Of a stretch of DNA of 64,000 nucleotides, positions 1-11,933 are shown piece after piece. The position numbers and the translations under genes were made by a program. The DNA is from Aspidiotus rigidus (Eukaryota > Arthropoda > Insecta > Hemiptera > Diaspididae). Position 1 is the stretch's first letter, and every line of letters starts with the position of its first letter. Location: positions 622,001 through 686,000 of the forward strand of contig JAVHKY010000071.1 of NCBI GenBank assembly GCA_035079385.1. Reading direction: 5' to 3'. The notes beneath the pieces were generated by a model. The model made no database searches. It saw only the letters and a list, made by a program, of their open reading frames with translations, and was not told where the DNA came from.

Positions 1-188
1 GTTTTTTCTTTTTTTTTTTCAAAGTTTTCTCTTTGTGTTTGGGTCGGGAGTGTGGTGATGTTTCTTATCTCATTTGCCTCTAATTGATACCTCTCGTCAA
101 TGTGTCGGCATTTTATTCGATTATTCGTCCTAAGATTACTGAGAAATCTAACCCTGTCTAGCTTAAATTTTTCTGTGCACATGTCCAT

Positions 189-672
189 CTAGGTGATTTT
201 ACGTTCCTGAACTGGACATGCTCTACTACCGCGAGCTAGCCGGTCGTGTGAATTAGTAGCATTAGTGTGCGGCGCCTTGCTTGGTGGCAATCGTGTAGGG
301 GATTTTGACCTGTCCGTATTGAGGCAGGTCCAACCCGAGGATTGGAGCAAGGTAACCACGCCATGTCCGGGGACTGTTGTCTGGCGGCCGACCAAAGAGA
401 AATTACATTGTCCGGAACATCCTCTTCCTTCACAAATATTTCTGCGCACACAGTGAACTGGGACCGAGCGTATAGTTGTTCTAATTGTCCACCCGTGGTG
501 CCCAACTCGTACAAACTGTCCTCAGTTTTGCGTAGCACTCGTGCTAATACTGATCGAGCATCTAATTTCCCACGGTCAATATCAGGGACAGGAACACGAA
601 CTGTGGCACCTATGGCACGAGCCGGAAATTCAGCGTCGCAGGCGAGTTTCATTGTTTTTGGCCTGTTGCACT
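189..672 (-). pseudogene. C-terminal relic of a KRBA2-like integrase-type transposase
   Basis: The reverse strand from about 652 to 350 reads a segment with GATVRVPVPDIDRGKLDAR followed by LYARSQFTVC. This is the small C-terminal beta-barrel-like part that follows the integrase core in transposon proteins usually annotated in insects as KRAB-A domain-containing protein 2-like. A single-base shift just upstream (near 660) puts a fitting QQAK-type stretch into another frame. After about 350 the expected Cys-rich tail appears only as scattered pieces in two frames (for example a NSHD-like remnant where CNSxCH is expected). The catalytic core is absent from the window. It is a dead fragment; its terminal repeats are not visible. 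The family assignment rests on recalled motif similarity. Confidence 0.55.
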
Positions 673-3385
673 AGACTCTCCTTCTGTAACTCTCAATCCC
701 GAACAACAGGTAATTATACGCTCACACGAAGAGGTTCTTCATTATTCATAATCTGTCTATCGACGCTTTGTCATTTCATGAAATGTTAGTCATTACATAA
801 AATGACGTACAATCGAGTCTCACTGTTGTCATTCTATAAACAGCTGACGCATTTTATAATAATTATGACGGCTTTCACAGTACGCCGACAACATAGGTAC
901 AGACATTTCTATTTTATAAATTAGATTTCACATGTATTATTTTTTGTCCAATGACATTGTATGTTGAAATAGTGTGTCATTTCCGCGAAGAATTGAAGAA
1001 CCTCTTTTTTGGACCCTTCCTCTCCTTCGAAAATAGGTTACAATCGAGGGAAGAGGGGCTTCATGTTTGTCAACAAAAAAATCCTCATGAAGAAATTTTC
1101 AACAATTAAATCTTTAATCAATTTTCCAATCTTCGGACAATAAACAAATGCAAACGGATGCTGCTAAACGAAGTGAAACTGACGTATAATATTTGTATTT
1201 AGAATACAAACGGATTGGATTTGTAGAAAAATTTCTTTTTACATCAAAGAAGTCCAATTGAGATAAAATCACGGCACATTGATGAAGGCTTCGGATTGAT
1301 CAGAAGAGGTGTTATTGCAACATTGGAAAGATTTCACGAGGGTAGATAAATTGATTTTAAAGTTTTTGATAAGGGATACTCAACAGTCGGGGAGGGGAAA
1401 GTCAAATAAGTATATAGGATCCGCAATTTTGTTGATTTTGCGCAACTTCTTTCGACGATTTCTTAGCGAAAAAATCGTTGAAACGGGTAAAAGTATATGT
1501 ATATTTTTAGAATCGTCTCGACGAGTAAAAGCGTTTACATATGTAAAACAGCTACGACATCGACACCCAACGAGCGAATAGTTCGTGAACACCGTTCACG
1601 AACGACTGCTGCAGATAAAAAGATAAGGTATACCGATAGAGACTAATCTACTTAGTTGATAAGTTTGAATAGAAGAAAGATTCAACCTAATAAATAATTG
1701 TAAGTCGAATAAGACTTATTCGTAAGTAGGTAGGTAATTTGGTCAAATTATCACTACCCACTTATAATTAAGATGTATTTAATTGATTATACTCGTATTT
1801 CAATTATAGCCATTAAAACGATAACTGCGAGGGTCATTATCATATCATACATACTCGTATAATATAATTATAAGGAATTTGAAGGTAGTGTGCTCAGTCA
1901 CCGTAACTTAAATCTTTAAATTTTAATTAGTTTGCTCAAAGAGTAGGTATATAAAGCAAGTGTTCACGGTCATGAATGATTAGACAGATAGATGATGCGT
2001 CGGCGGCGGCGGCGGCGGATAATCTGCGTTGGAATATAGGTAGGAAGGGAGTGTAGCGCATTGCGTCTTAGGTAAACTCGCCGATATTCTGTGCAGTCAC
2101 CTTTATGTATGCTAGACAAAGCGTCGTCCTCGACCGGCCTGTCTATTCTTGATGCTTATCTACGGATAGATAATAATGAGCCGTTAAAGGAGTATAAGAG
2201 TATGTAAGATAGAATTGGTGAATGTGCATTATTATGGTTCATACGACATCCAGTGAGTTGGTAAATCAGGAATGTAGGTCAAGAGAGAAAAAGAGAAAAA
2301 AGAGTACGTCTATATTTTAATATTTAATATTTTTTAAAAATAAAATAGCTATAGTTAACAAGGAAAATATTGAAATCTTACTGCAAGAGTGAAATTTTGT
2401 GGATTACACACAAAAATATTGAATATAAAATGATGAAACCTATTTATTTTCTTTTATTTTTAATTATAACTTTAAGGTGGGTTAATGCCTACACTATTGG
2501 CTCTTTGGTTCCGTGTTGAAGAATGTATTTTAAGTTCAATTTGAGATAGGTACCTAATTTTTGCGGTAGAATTTTTCTGAAAACGTGAAAAACTAACTTA
2601 AGGTGGAGGAAGAAAAAATTCTTATAGCTAGGCATTGATTAGTGATTACTGATTATATAAAGTGAACACCGAGGATTAAAAATTAGACGTATGAGGAACG
2701 AGTTTATGGGTAAAATTTCTATGTTGCGAAACAGGCAGTAAAGGCGTAAGATGCCTCACTCGTGATTATAGTGAGTCAGATGGATGAGACTGATTTTCAT
2801 ACGGGTTAGAATAATGTCTTCTTTCAAAGATACTGTAATTTTTTCTTCGATGTACTGCACGAGTGGTATTATAATGTAGTTGAAAATAAATTTATGGTAT
2901 GAGTATATTAAAATTTTTGTATTTGGATTATGCGCCGTAAGCGCGGTCCTTCGGCCTGTAGAATATATCGCGTCTACAGAAATAAACTTGAAAATGTGCA
3001 CGTATAATCTAGGACAATAGATGATCAATTTGAAAATTTCGATACGGGGTAATTGTCGAAGGGAGAGCAGAAAAAACTGTTTATGCAGCCACGTTAACAG
3101 AACCGATTTTTCAGAAATTAAAAAAAAAATGTAATTTTGATTCTCTGGTTCATACGAGTGATGTCGTGTTTCTCTCTATTACGAAAATACAAATTTTGTA
3201 TCCTTTAGAGGATACTGGATGGATTTTCTCAAATGCGGCCAAGTTCTCATTCTATATGTTAAATTATTCACTTGCAATTTATTTTAGGATCGGATGAGTA
3301 CTTCGGTGTATCGAATAATCAAATATATCGATTTATCAATACTAGGATTACACTAGCCTGAATTTGTACGCTGCATACTAGACTA
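673..3385. other. AT-rich stretch, no supported gene
   Basis: ORFs here are short and without recognisable motifs. The 90-codon ORF at 1309-1581 shows no domain that I can name. A short (CGG)6 run lies at 2001-2018. The stretch near 3230-3300 vaguely resembles the 'GGATCGGATGAGTA' part of the dispersed RepB repeat described below. Confidence 0.6.
2001..2018. repeat. (CGG)6 microsatellite
   Basis: Six uninterrupted CGG triplets stand out in otherwise AT-rich DNA. Confidence 0.9.
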
Positions 3386-3590
3386 AGGAGAAAGGGGGCG
3401 GGAACTCGCAGATTTCATAATTAAGGCAGAGGTTTTGATGTCAAAATACTAAACATATTAACATTCATATGCGATATATCAGGCTTCTATAATACTAGTC
3501 CGAAAATGCGGTATATAATAAGCATAATAGCTTTAATAGACGATATACTACAGGCTTCTATTAACCTGAGTATGCTGTTTATTACGTTAA

Positions 3591-4080
3591 GGGTGTGCTT
3601 TACTTGTTCAGGAACTCCGAAACGGTGTACGATAGGTTGCATAAACATCCCCGAAAACCCTGCAAGGTTCGGGAAGCCAGCGGTCACTACGCGACGCTTG
3701 TCGGGCGTACGTGGCTAGCCCTTGTAACAAATGACGAGGAATGATTTTGCAAGAGGGCTCCATTTTTCGACGAATTTTTCCGATCTTTGGAAATGTTGTT
3801 CAGAAAGGTTCAACGAAAGGCGCTATCGGAACAGAATCCTAAATTTTGGCTCCAGAAGTATTTCACTCTCGTCAGAAAATAGACGAATTTTTACCAATTT
3901 CAACGTTCAATTGAGAAAGTATAAGGAAAAATATGAAAATTCTGCTTCGATAGCGCTCCTGGCTGGACCTTTCTGGAAAATATTTCAATTATTCAGAAAG
4001 ATCCGTTGAAAATCCGAGCAGTAAAATGTGATTTTCGGTACCATGTTTTACGAGCATAGTTTCACAAATAAAGCACACCC
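3591..4080. mobile_element. TTAA-flanked foldback MITE (piggyBac-like)
   Basis: The 490 bp segment is bounded by TTAA on both sides (3587-3590 and 4081-4084). Its ends are inverted repeats: the left begins GGGTGTGCTTTACTTGT and the right, read in reverse complement, begins GGGTGTGCTTTATTTGT, one mismatch in 17. The two halves continue to pair imperfectly towards the centre (GCGCTATCGGAACAGA on the left against GCGCTATCGAAGCAGA from the right), so the element is close to a full palindrome. TTAA target duplication is the hallmark of piggyBac-type transposition; the absence of a transposase makes it non-autonomous. The ORF 3731-4009 inside it is not considered coding. Confidence 0.75.
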
Positions 4081-4084
4081 TTAA

Positions 4085-4990
4085 GGCGAGGATGAACTCT
4101 CAGATTTCAGAATCAGGGTAGAAGTCTTGAGGTCATCATTTTTCCAAGTCCATGGGGACAAACTCGCAGATTCCATAAATACGGTGAGACCACAGCAGCA
4201 AAGACAAGAAAAATTCCAAAATTGAGTAGTCGGTCAAAGAAAGAGCTTCACAACTACTTTATCCAGTACGTTATTCTTAACTTTGTATTGGTCTAGTATA
4301 CTGTATATTAGGCTGAGTGGCTCAATTCTTAATCACCTCTGATCCCTGACATCACTTAAAACTATCTCCAGCGGCTGTATATTGTATTCAAACTCAATTC
4401 CAAGAGAGTCAATAAGAAGAAATGAGTAGAACTTACTAGATGAATGTTGAAATTGTTGGTGTTTCATATTGGACGGCGGGGGAAGGGGGTGAATTGGAGG
4501 AGCAAAGTTCGATTGAATAGGAAAATAAGGAGTAAATGATTACAACTTATTCTTAAAGTTGACCAGTAACGGGTTATGATTCTATGAAGCCAAGATCGCT
4601 GGAGAATAGATGCTCGAATGTAAATTCTCAAAAAGAAGCACTAGATAGACGTATAGGAGGGGGAGAGAGAACGAGTAATGGAAAAAAATTCTCAAAGACA
4701 TAATACGATTGATCGTAAAAATTTCGCTGTTGCATATTAGAGAGTAGGAAGAGACGTGAGGGGACAGGTTTGAAAAGACATCAGCGATAAAGCGGATGAT
4801 GACAATTTATTTAATTATGGCCAGGAAATGATCGATAGTGGAATACGATTTCATGAAGGGAAGTTGGTAATGGAGCCATGAAAAATTGATGATTGTCCAT
4901 AAATGATTGATGTCGAACGAGAAGATGGAGAAAGAAAGAGTCAAAGCAGTAAAAAGGAATAAACAAATCTCGCTCTGTGTTTCACTGAAG
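4085..4990. other. No gene; dispersed 'aactcgcagatt' repeat fragments
   Basis: Phrases such as 'gaactcTCAGATTTCAGAATCAGGG' and 'aactcgcagattccataaa' also occur at 3400-3430, 51940-51970 and 52500-52600, usually near 'ctagtatactgtat'. This is a poorly delimited repeat family with no coding content. Confidence 0.5.
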
Positions 4991-5011
4991 CTGAGACGGT
5001 AGAATTTTTAT

Positions 5012-5335
5012 TATTGAATTGTTCAAGGATAAAGATCGGTTACAGTGAGATTTATGCTCATGTTGAAAAAAATTCTGAGAATAGATGGTCGATTGAAAAA
5101 TTATTTTCGATTCACATGAATAAAAACGTGTTCCTTCGATGCTTGGTTGTACAACGACGCGAGACGAGGACGCGTTCCGATCTCTTGAGTGACGTAGGTG
5201 GCGCGCATGCCCGCATTTTGTACGCGATGAACATCAACTCGGTTACATGTCGGCCCTCGCCGCGGCTCAGGTCACCAAGCGCTCGTATAGATATCGCTTT
5301 CCTCCATCTCTTGTAGCGTTAAAATTATACTATGA
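5012..5335 (+). repeat. Dispersed repeat RepC, longest copy
   Basis: This block recurs in the same order and orientation as three separated pieces: 5025-5135 matches 51285-51390, 5130-5240 matches 52630-52750, and 5236-5330 matches 53880-53990. The repeat is non-coding. The distant pieces look like one copy split by later insertions, one of which is the hAT element at 52970. Confidence 0.7.
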
Positions 5336-5366
5336 TGTTGTTTTCCGAACAGTTGAATGGAGCCAC

Positions 5367-5422
5367 GGAGGAGGAGGAGGAGGAGGAGGAGGAGGAGGAG
5401 GAGGAGGAGGAGGAGGAGGAGG
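5367..5422. repeat. (GGA)n microsatellite
   Basis: About 56 bp of pure GGA. It creates long Gly or Leu homopolymer ORFs on the two strands that are artefacts. Confidence 0.95.
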
Positions 5423-6775
5423 CATAAATAAGGAGTGCAGAACATGCATTTTAGGTGTAAACAACGAAAGTTGGCCAAAAGTTGGAGGATACATACTTTT
5501 CATACCATACAGTTTTGAACTTCATTCACGAAAATATATTAATTTTCACATTTCCTGAAAGACCTAGCCAATAATTATGAGAAAATTGTACAAAAAATGT
5601 AAAAACTGACAACTACATGTCCAAAATGATGGTGTGCACCTCCAACTTTTGGCAGATTTTGTTGTTTACAGCTAAGATGCGTATACCTGCAGTCTTTAGG
5701 TGGGAATAACGCGGTTAAATAGGGGAATATTTTGGGGAAGTAATAAAATGAACAGTAAAAAGTGTATAATCTAAACATTTAGTTTTGACTTCCAGTAGTA
5801 GTGAAGGGATAATGCACAGTAAACTATCGGAAGTAATTTTCAATCTTACGAACAGTAAAGAAATGATTTTCTCTCTTCATTGTGCTGACCGTCTCGATCT
5901 TCAGAAATAAATGATGAGTGTTACAAGGAGGACTCAGACTGATACCTTGTGTCCAAACTGATAGACTAGATAGTAATACATTTAAGATTATTATTTTCCT
6001 TTCTTCCGATTAAGTACTCACATGTGATATTCTGTACATTCAATTACGCTAGTTATTACATGCTTACGACTTGTCAAAAAACGTGATATCACGCGATTGT
6101 TGGACCACAGATCAAGTGGCCCAAATTCAGCGATCAAGCGTTTGAAATCTCTTCACCGAGGCTGAACATTGATTGTACGACTGGCATTTGGTACTGCTAG
6201 GATGACCAAATTGTGTTGACCAATGGATACTGTCCTCAAACTTTTGTCCTTCTCATTTTCATTCATTTACTGTGATGATTCGTTTTTACGGCACGATATT
6301 ATCAATTTACTGCTGGTTTCCTATATTTCTTTGCTTCTGTATTTGTTTACTGATCGTTCCTTATGAGACTGTTCAATTGCTAGTCGTACTGTGAATTGCT
6401 GTTTAAAATACTGCTCAAACAACCAAATCGAAAGTGCCAATAAATGGTAGCCAATCTTTTTCAGATTGGACGATAATTCACTGAACAAAAAAAAATAAAA
6501 TAAATGAACCGAGAACAAGAAAATTTGGAATTCACGAAAAAGATGAATTAGAGGAACTCACGAGATAAAATAAAAGAAATTAAAAATAAACAAAGTATTA
6601 GAAATTAAACTTCAAGTAGTCGAACGGTTGAATTTAGAATCAATTGAAATTAGAATTTAAAAGAGGCTGGAAACTGTTTTAGTTTCAGATACCTATGTAA
6701 GATTCCGGCACGCCGCAATCTCGGTAACTGCGCTACTCGCAGAGAGGTTTGGCAGGCGTAGTTAAAGGACGGTTG
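5423..6775. other. No supported gene
   Basis: Only short ORFs without motifs are seen. The stretch lies upstream of gene 1 and would hold its promoter, but no TATA box or other element is convincing. Confidence 0.5.
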
Positions 6776-8668
6776 ATGTCATCATCTTCCGAGCCGAGCT
6801 ACGACATGTCGTTAGCACACAATCGGAACTGTGAACTTTTTGTTGATTCAGTGTTTATCACTGCAATCTCAGAAGTATTGTTGTATTTCGTGAGCTGTAC
6901 CACAGTACGCTACAGTCTTACACCTATTTAAAATCTCGACTGGTTTCGATCGTGCGAGGACGACCATCTTCAGAACTAGTTCGTTCATAATTCTCTAATT
7001 TTTATATTTCAGTGCTGTGACGAAAGAAATGTGTGGAATGTAATCAGCGCGAATAAATTCGTTAATACGTTAGTATCGAATAAATTGTTATCGATAAAAG
7101 AGATGGGGTTGGTCAACGATTTGGATTTTGACGGTTCGGAATCTTCTCTATATTCTATACTCATGAAACGAGGAAAAGAGCCGCCGGATAAAAAGTGAGA
7201 ATAATACCTACCTACGCATTACACGTGCTGTGCAGCAAAAGAATTGGGTACCGTACATACCCGTACATTTAGCTAACGTGTATATGTTCATAATTCTACT
7301 GGCTACCTATTCAAATTGTTCATCTAGACAAACCAAGTTCGAACAACGCGATTTTAAAGAACAAAAACATCGATCGCACTGTCCTGAGAATCCTACACGT
7401 ATGCATGATGGAAAACGCGAGCAACGCTCGTCCATATCCAAAGTACAGAAATGGTCTAACGAGTACGAAATGGACTCATTTTTTAATACTAAGAGTGAAG
7501 AAGAATTACGTGTTTGGCCCCAAGAAATGAAAAATACGTGAGTATTTTATGATTAATTAGGTAGTAGGTACCTACCGGTAATCGCTTCTTCACGATTCTT
7601 GTGTCTGTTTATGCGCGATAAGTTGAAGTAGGTACAAAACCAATTATCGACTCACTATTAGGCATCTTACTAACTTACTTTCGTATTTAATTTAGGAAAA
7701 GATTATTATAGGTACCTGCATTACAGCAAATTTCAAGTCTTTTCTTTAATGTTTGACGTTTTTCTAGTAGGTACCTATCTAGAGGAAAGGAAGGGGAGGT
7801 TAACAAATATAAAATTGATCAACTTATTGGCCTAAGTGAGATAAATATCTGATGACATGAAACGGTGAAGAAAAAAAAATGAAACATATGACATTTACAA
7901 CAGTCAGTAGCTTTTAATGATTGAAAGGTGTCTACGAGTATTTTAGTTTTCCCTTAAAAAGTCGATAGAATTGCTTTTACTTTCATAGCAACAAAACTCT
8001 TTTACCCTCACTTCATTTTAAATCGAATCAAGTTCACAAGTTGAATTCCACCCGAAAATAAAAAACATCTTGTTCCTTATTTTCCTAAATCATTAACAAT
8101 TGCGTAATTGTTATTTTCCGTGTTCTATCTAGAGAATTGGCGGTGAGGGCGAATGCTATCGCAGACGATCTTGTCGAGTTGAAGCCGAATTCATCGAGGA
8201 AGCGAAAACGAAAAAGAAGAAAGAAGACTCGAGGAGTAAAGAAAATTTCTCACATTAATCCTGAAGATCTTCCAAAACGAGCTCGGTGGACGATCATAAT
8301 TACGTCGGGTTTATTAGTTCTAACTTGTATGTTCTTGGTTGGGATCACATTGAGAATGGCGCCGATCATTGATCAGATGGGTAAGACTTTTTCTCCGTTT
8401 CACAACTGTATAAGTAATTCACACACCTTTACCTCTTCTTTTATTTCGCGATTATCTTGCTCAACATGATTGCAGCATCAATACTCGCGTCCTTATTCGA
8501 TACAGATATACCTATCTGTACCTATTGATTTTTACAGTTAAAACGCAAAATATGGAATTGATGAACTCGTTGAATCGCGATACTGAAGCCAATCCTGCCG
8601 GGTATTATTCGTTAGACATGTGGGATAAATCTCCGCAAGAGAGAGCCAGGGAGAAATATGGCCGGTAA
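6776..8668 (+). CDS. Gene 1: five-exon single-pass membrane protein, unknown function
   Basis: Proposed exons are 6776-6889, 7013-7194, 7328-7537, 8133-8380 and 8538-8668. Each junction has GT/AG: donors GTGAGC, GTGAGA, GTGAGT and GTAAGA, with pyrimidine-rich acceptors. Phases (0, 2, 2, 1) agree, so the joined frame is open for 294 residues and ends in TAA. The N-terminal part is polar and charged. Exon 4 has a strongly basic run (RKRKRKRRKKTR) and then, at about residues 223-245, a hydrophobic segment starting WTIIITSGLLVLTCMFLVG. With no leader, this predicts a type II protein with a cytoplasmic N-terminus and a short C-terminal ectodomain (MDWDKS-like polar tail ending EKYGR). I do not recognise the family. 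Exon 1 is the least certain. The last exon could also splice on at GGTAATA (8665) instead of stopping. Confidence 0.62.
6938..6974 (-). other. Penelope-element 3'-end motif in intron 1 of gene 1
   Basis: On the reverse strand a CTGAAGATGG box is followed by a short inverted repeat and GAAACC. The same box arrangement ends both arms of the Penelope-like element at 35.3-38.9 kb. This suggests a small old fragment of such an element in the intron. No coding part remains. Confidence 0.4.
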
Positions 8669-9404
8669 TATAGCAACCTATTTTTAAAAAATATTTAGTC
8701 TATAAAATATAAAACAATCTGAGTAAATTGCGTTTGAGTGTGCTGAACTGTCGAAGCGCGCAAATACGCCTTTTACGGGTGTATTCTTTTTTTTACTCAT
8801 TCGTAAATTCAGATTCAAGAAATGAAATCGAAGAAATTACATTCTCTGTAATATCGATCGCTAATGCTCAAAACTATCTTCTTAATTCGAGGTCCGAAAT
8901 TCGTACCTACAGGTATAAGCATCCGCCACTACTTATCAAACAGAATATTACCTACATAGGTATACCAATGACGTGCTTGATTTGCAAAGCATTTTACTGC
9001 ACAGAAGACTCACCTGTATTTTTAGAGTACCTACTTCCATATGAGCGTAAAGCGTAGGTATGCATGTAAGATTCCTCTATTCTTTCGTCATCCTGTCCAT
9101 ACACGCTTCTACATTTATCCTTTCCGTCACTTCCTTTCCGTCTTATCTTGCACACGTGATAACGCTTTTACGTACTACGGCAAACCTGGTTTATACTGAT
9201 CAGTCAGTCTAAAGCCGTTCTTCATACGACGACTTCGTTTTTGAATTCGCTATAAATTTTGTATTTCGTACAATAAAACGCATTCGTTCGGAGTTGTCTC
9301 ACTTCTTTCAAATGATCTTATATACATTACACGTACTCGGTCATGTGTGTAGTGAAGTAATTATCAGAGGTCCGTTTCACCGGCTCCCCTTTTCAGAATC
9401 TTAA
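8669..9404. other. Gene 1 3' flank
   Basis: No coding feature is seen. It may be 3' UTR up to about 9300 and ends where the satellite begins. Confidence 0.4.
9272..9277 (+). terminator. Possible polyadenylation signal of gene 1
   Basis: AATAAA lies about 600 bp after the gene 1 stop codon, with T/G-rich sequence following. Position fits a 3' UTR, but AATAAA is frequent in AT-rich DNA. Confidence 0.25.
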
Positions 9405-10598
9405 GTTTGAACTTGCCTCAAGGAATCGTGCTCGATTTGTGGTGAATTATGCTGCAAAAATTATGTTTTGTGCGTGCTCTCTTTCAAAGATATACAAAAA
9501 AGTTTCTAGGGGAGCTGGTGAAACGATAGCCCTCTTTTTTTGAAATTTTAAATTTTTTTTTTGGCGAAATAAATTGTACTCGATTTGTGCTGAATTGTGC
9601 CGTCAATTTTACGTTTTGTGCTTGCCCCGTTCCTCAAGATTTTCGAAGAAGTTTCTTGGGGCTGTTGAAACGACAGCCTCCTCTTTTTCAAATTTTAAAT
9701 TTGGAATGAGCTCCATTGATTGTGCTCTGTTTAAAATTCTAAAAGGAGGAGCCATTGTCTTGCAAACTCACTCTGATTATGGAAATAGGGTGAGAGCACG
9801 AAACGTAAAATATGCAAAATAATTCAGCACAAATTGAGTACCATTTATTTTGATAGATAGAAATCCAAAATTTGAAAAAAAAAGGGGTCTTTACAGTTTT
9901 ACAATTTCTCCTCAAGACTTTTGTCGATATCTTTGAAATGGGATGGGAACGAAATGTAATATTTGCAGCACAATTCATGAGGCCAGATAAGGATTCTTAA
10001 TGTAATAAAGGGGGGTAGTTAAGATTGACCTCGATCGTGAAGAAGGGCTGCAAGTACCAAACGTCAAAAATCCTCAGAACAATAGAGCAAAAGTCGAGCT
10101 CAATTCATTTAGCCGGATAATAATTCAAAACTTGGAACGAAAAAAGGAGTTCTCTACAGTTTCAAAAGCTTACATTTCAAGACTTTTGTAGACATCTTAA
10201 GTAAGGAGGAAGTACAAAACATAACACCTGAAGCACAATTCAGCACAAATTGACCACAATTCATGGAGCTCATTTAAAATTTGAAAAAGAGGGGGTTGTC
10301 GTTTCAGCAGTACCCACAGACTTCTTTGTAAATCTTGAGAGGGGGTAAGCACAAAACGTAAAATTTGCGGCACAATTCAGCACAAATTGGGTACAATTCA
10401 TATAGCCAAAGAAATTTTCAAAAAAGGGGGCTGCCATTTCACCAGCCCCCAAAGATACTCTTCAAATATCTTCAGAATGAGGGAAGCACAAAACATAAAG
10501 TTTGTGACACATTGCCGCACAAATCGAGCACAATTCATTCTGCCAAAAAAAATTAAAAACTTTAATAAGGGGGGCTATCGTTTCACCAGCCCCCCCTG
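9405..10598. repeat. Satellite of ~135 bp units with a polarity switch
   Basis: Diverged units share 'agcacaaaacgtaaaatttg', 'cacaattcagcacaaattg' and a G-rich hairpin of the type GGGGGCTGnnnnnnnnnCAGCCCCC. Units run in one orientation from about 9410 to 9725 and in the opposite orientation from about 9775 to 10598. The array therefore contains a head-to-head junction. Periods vary with indels. ORFs in it (for example 10387-10600) are not conserved between units and are not called. Confidence 0.8.
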
Positions 10599-10610
10599 TG
10601 GGTTACGGTC

Positions 10611-11321
10611 ATATAGGCGCCGACGATTAGGCGCAACAATCATTCAGACGCCGCATTCATTTGGACGCCGTGACGTATTTTTTGTTGCATTGGCCTTCGT
10701 TCTCCCAGTTGACGTTATCCAAGCTTTTGAAGAGCTCGAAGGATACGCTGATGCGACACTTGAACCTGTCTTAGAGTACGTAGAAGACTACTACATTGGT
10801 CGAAGGCAGCGGAGAGGGAGAAAAACGCCTCAGTTTCCAATTACTTTATGGAATGTGTAGAATAGAACACTAAACAATCAGCCTCGGACGAATAATAGTG
10901 CTGAGGCGGGTCATTGACGTTTTCAAGCGAAGCTCAACTTGTCTCATTCAGCCATTTGGCGTTTCATAGATAACTTGCGCACAGCGCAAAAAGCGAGAGA
11001 TGTTGACTACGATCAACTCGAAGCCGGCTCCGAACCGACGGCTAAGAGACCTAAATATATCAAATTAGATAGAAGGTCGAGGAAAATAGTTTTAGATTAC
11101 AAAAATAGGTCAATTATCGAATATTTACGAGGTATAGCGCATAACGTTTGCCGGTGAACGTTATGAACATTGTAGCTCAATGAATTTTTAAAAATTGTTT
11201 TATTTTAATAAAAAAAATTAATTCGCGCCCCAAGTGTTCTTGCGTCTACTTGAATGGGCGCCTAATTGATTTTTCAGTTCTTCGCGCCTAATTGTCCGCG
11301 CCTAATCGTCGGCGCCTAAAT
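10611..11321 (+). mobile_element. MULE-type DNA transposon, internally deleted
   Basis: The left end TAGGCGCCGACGATTAGGCG (10614) is matched exactly in inverse orientation at the right end (about 11298-11318). Further GCGCCTAAT boxes repeat inside the right end at 11256, 11282 and 11299, as subterminal transposase sites often do. Flanking sequence gives only a poor 9 bp match (GTTACGGTC against GATACGAGA), so the target duplication is degraded. The right end is directly followed by the GA tract. The interior holds a C-terminal transposase remnant. Confidence 0.72.
10678..11157 (+). pseudogene. C-terminal MULE transposase remnant
   Basis: The frame reads a stretch with DVIQAFEELEGYADATLEP, a stop (10858-10860), then in related frames NNQPRTNNSAEAGH, NLSHSAIWRFIDNLRTAQKA, ending at 11157. 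The order 'ELV..., YxEDxYIGR, PRTNNSxEGWH, HPxIWxFIxxLxxxQ' is that of the tail of MULE transposases of the FLYWCH-associated group common in insects. A stop and frame changes make it inactive, and the catalytic DDE core is missing. Confidence 0.65.
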
Positions 11322-11639
<318 letters not shown>

Positions 11640-11784
11640 TTAACTTATAATATCTAAAGAAAAATGAATTGTTCTTCAGAAGGGTTGATTTATGGATTTA
11701 ACGTACGACGACGTTGATGAATATTATGAAAATGCCCAACCATAAGTGCCGAGGTACGCAAGTTTGAACGAGAGGAGGAAAAAT

Positions 11785-11918
11785 GTGACCTGTCATGAGA
11801 AAAGGATGCTCATTGCCCACTAACAGGAACATCATTTCTCTCTGATTAGATATCCAATCAGAATGAAATGGTGTTCCTGCCAATGGATAATGAGCATCCT
11901 TTTCTCATCGCAGGTCAC
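11785..11918. mobile_element. Palindromic foldback element FB-1 with 4 bp TSD
   Basis: The 134 bp element starts GTGACCTGTCATGAGAAAAG and ends with the near-exact reverse complement; the arms pair over almost their whole length around a short centre near TTAGATATCCAA. It is flanked by AAAT on both sides (11781-11784, 11919-11922). AAAT is not a palindrome, so this is a genuine 4 bp direct duplication. The element interrupts the MULE reading frame. Other copies: 25247, 44261, 59904. Confidence 0.85.
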
Positions 11919-11933
11919 AAATAGAAAGTGATC

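Noticed and set aside
5247..5558. ORFs with poly-Gly or poly-Leu
   Set aside because: Created by the GGA microsatellite; flanking residues match no known protein.
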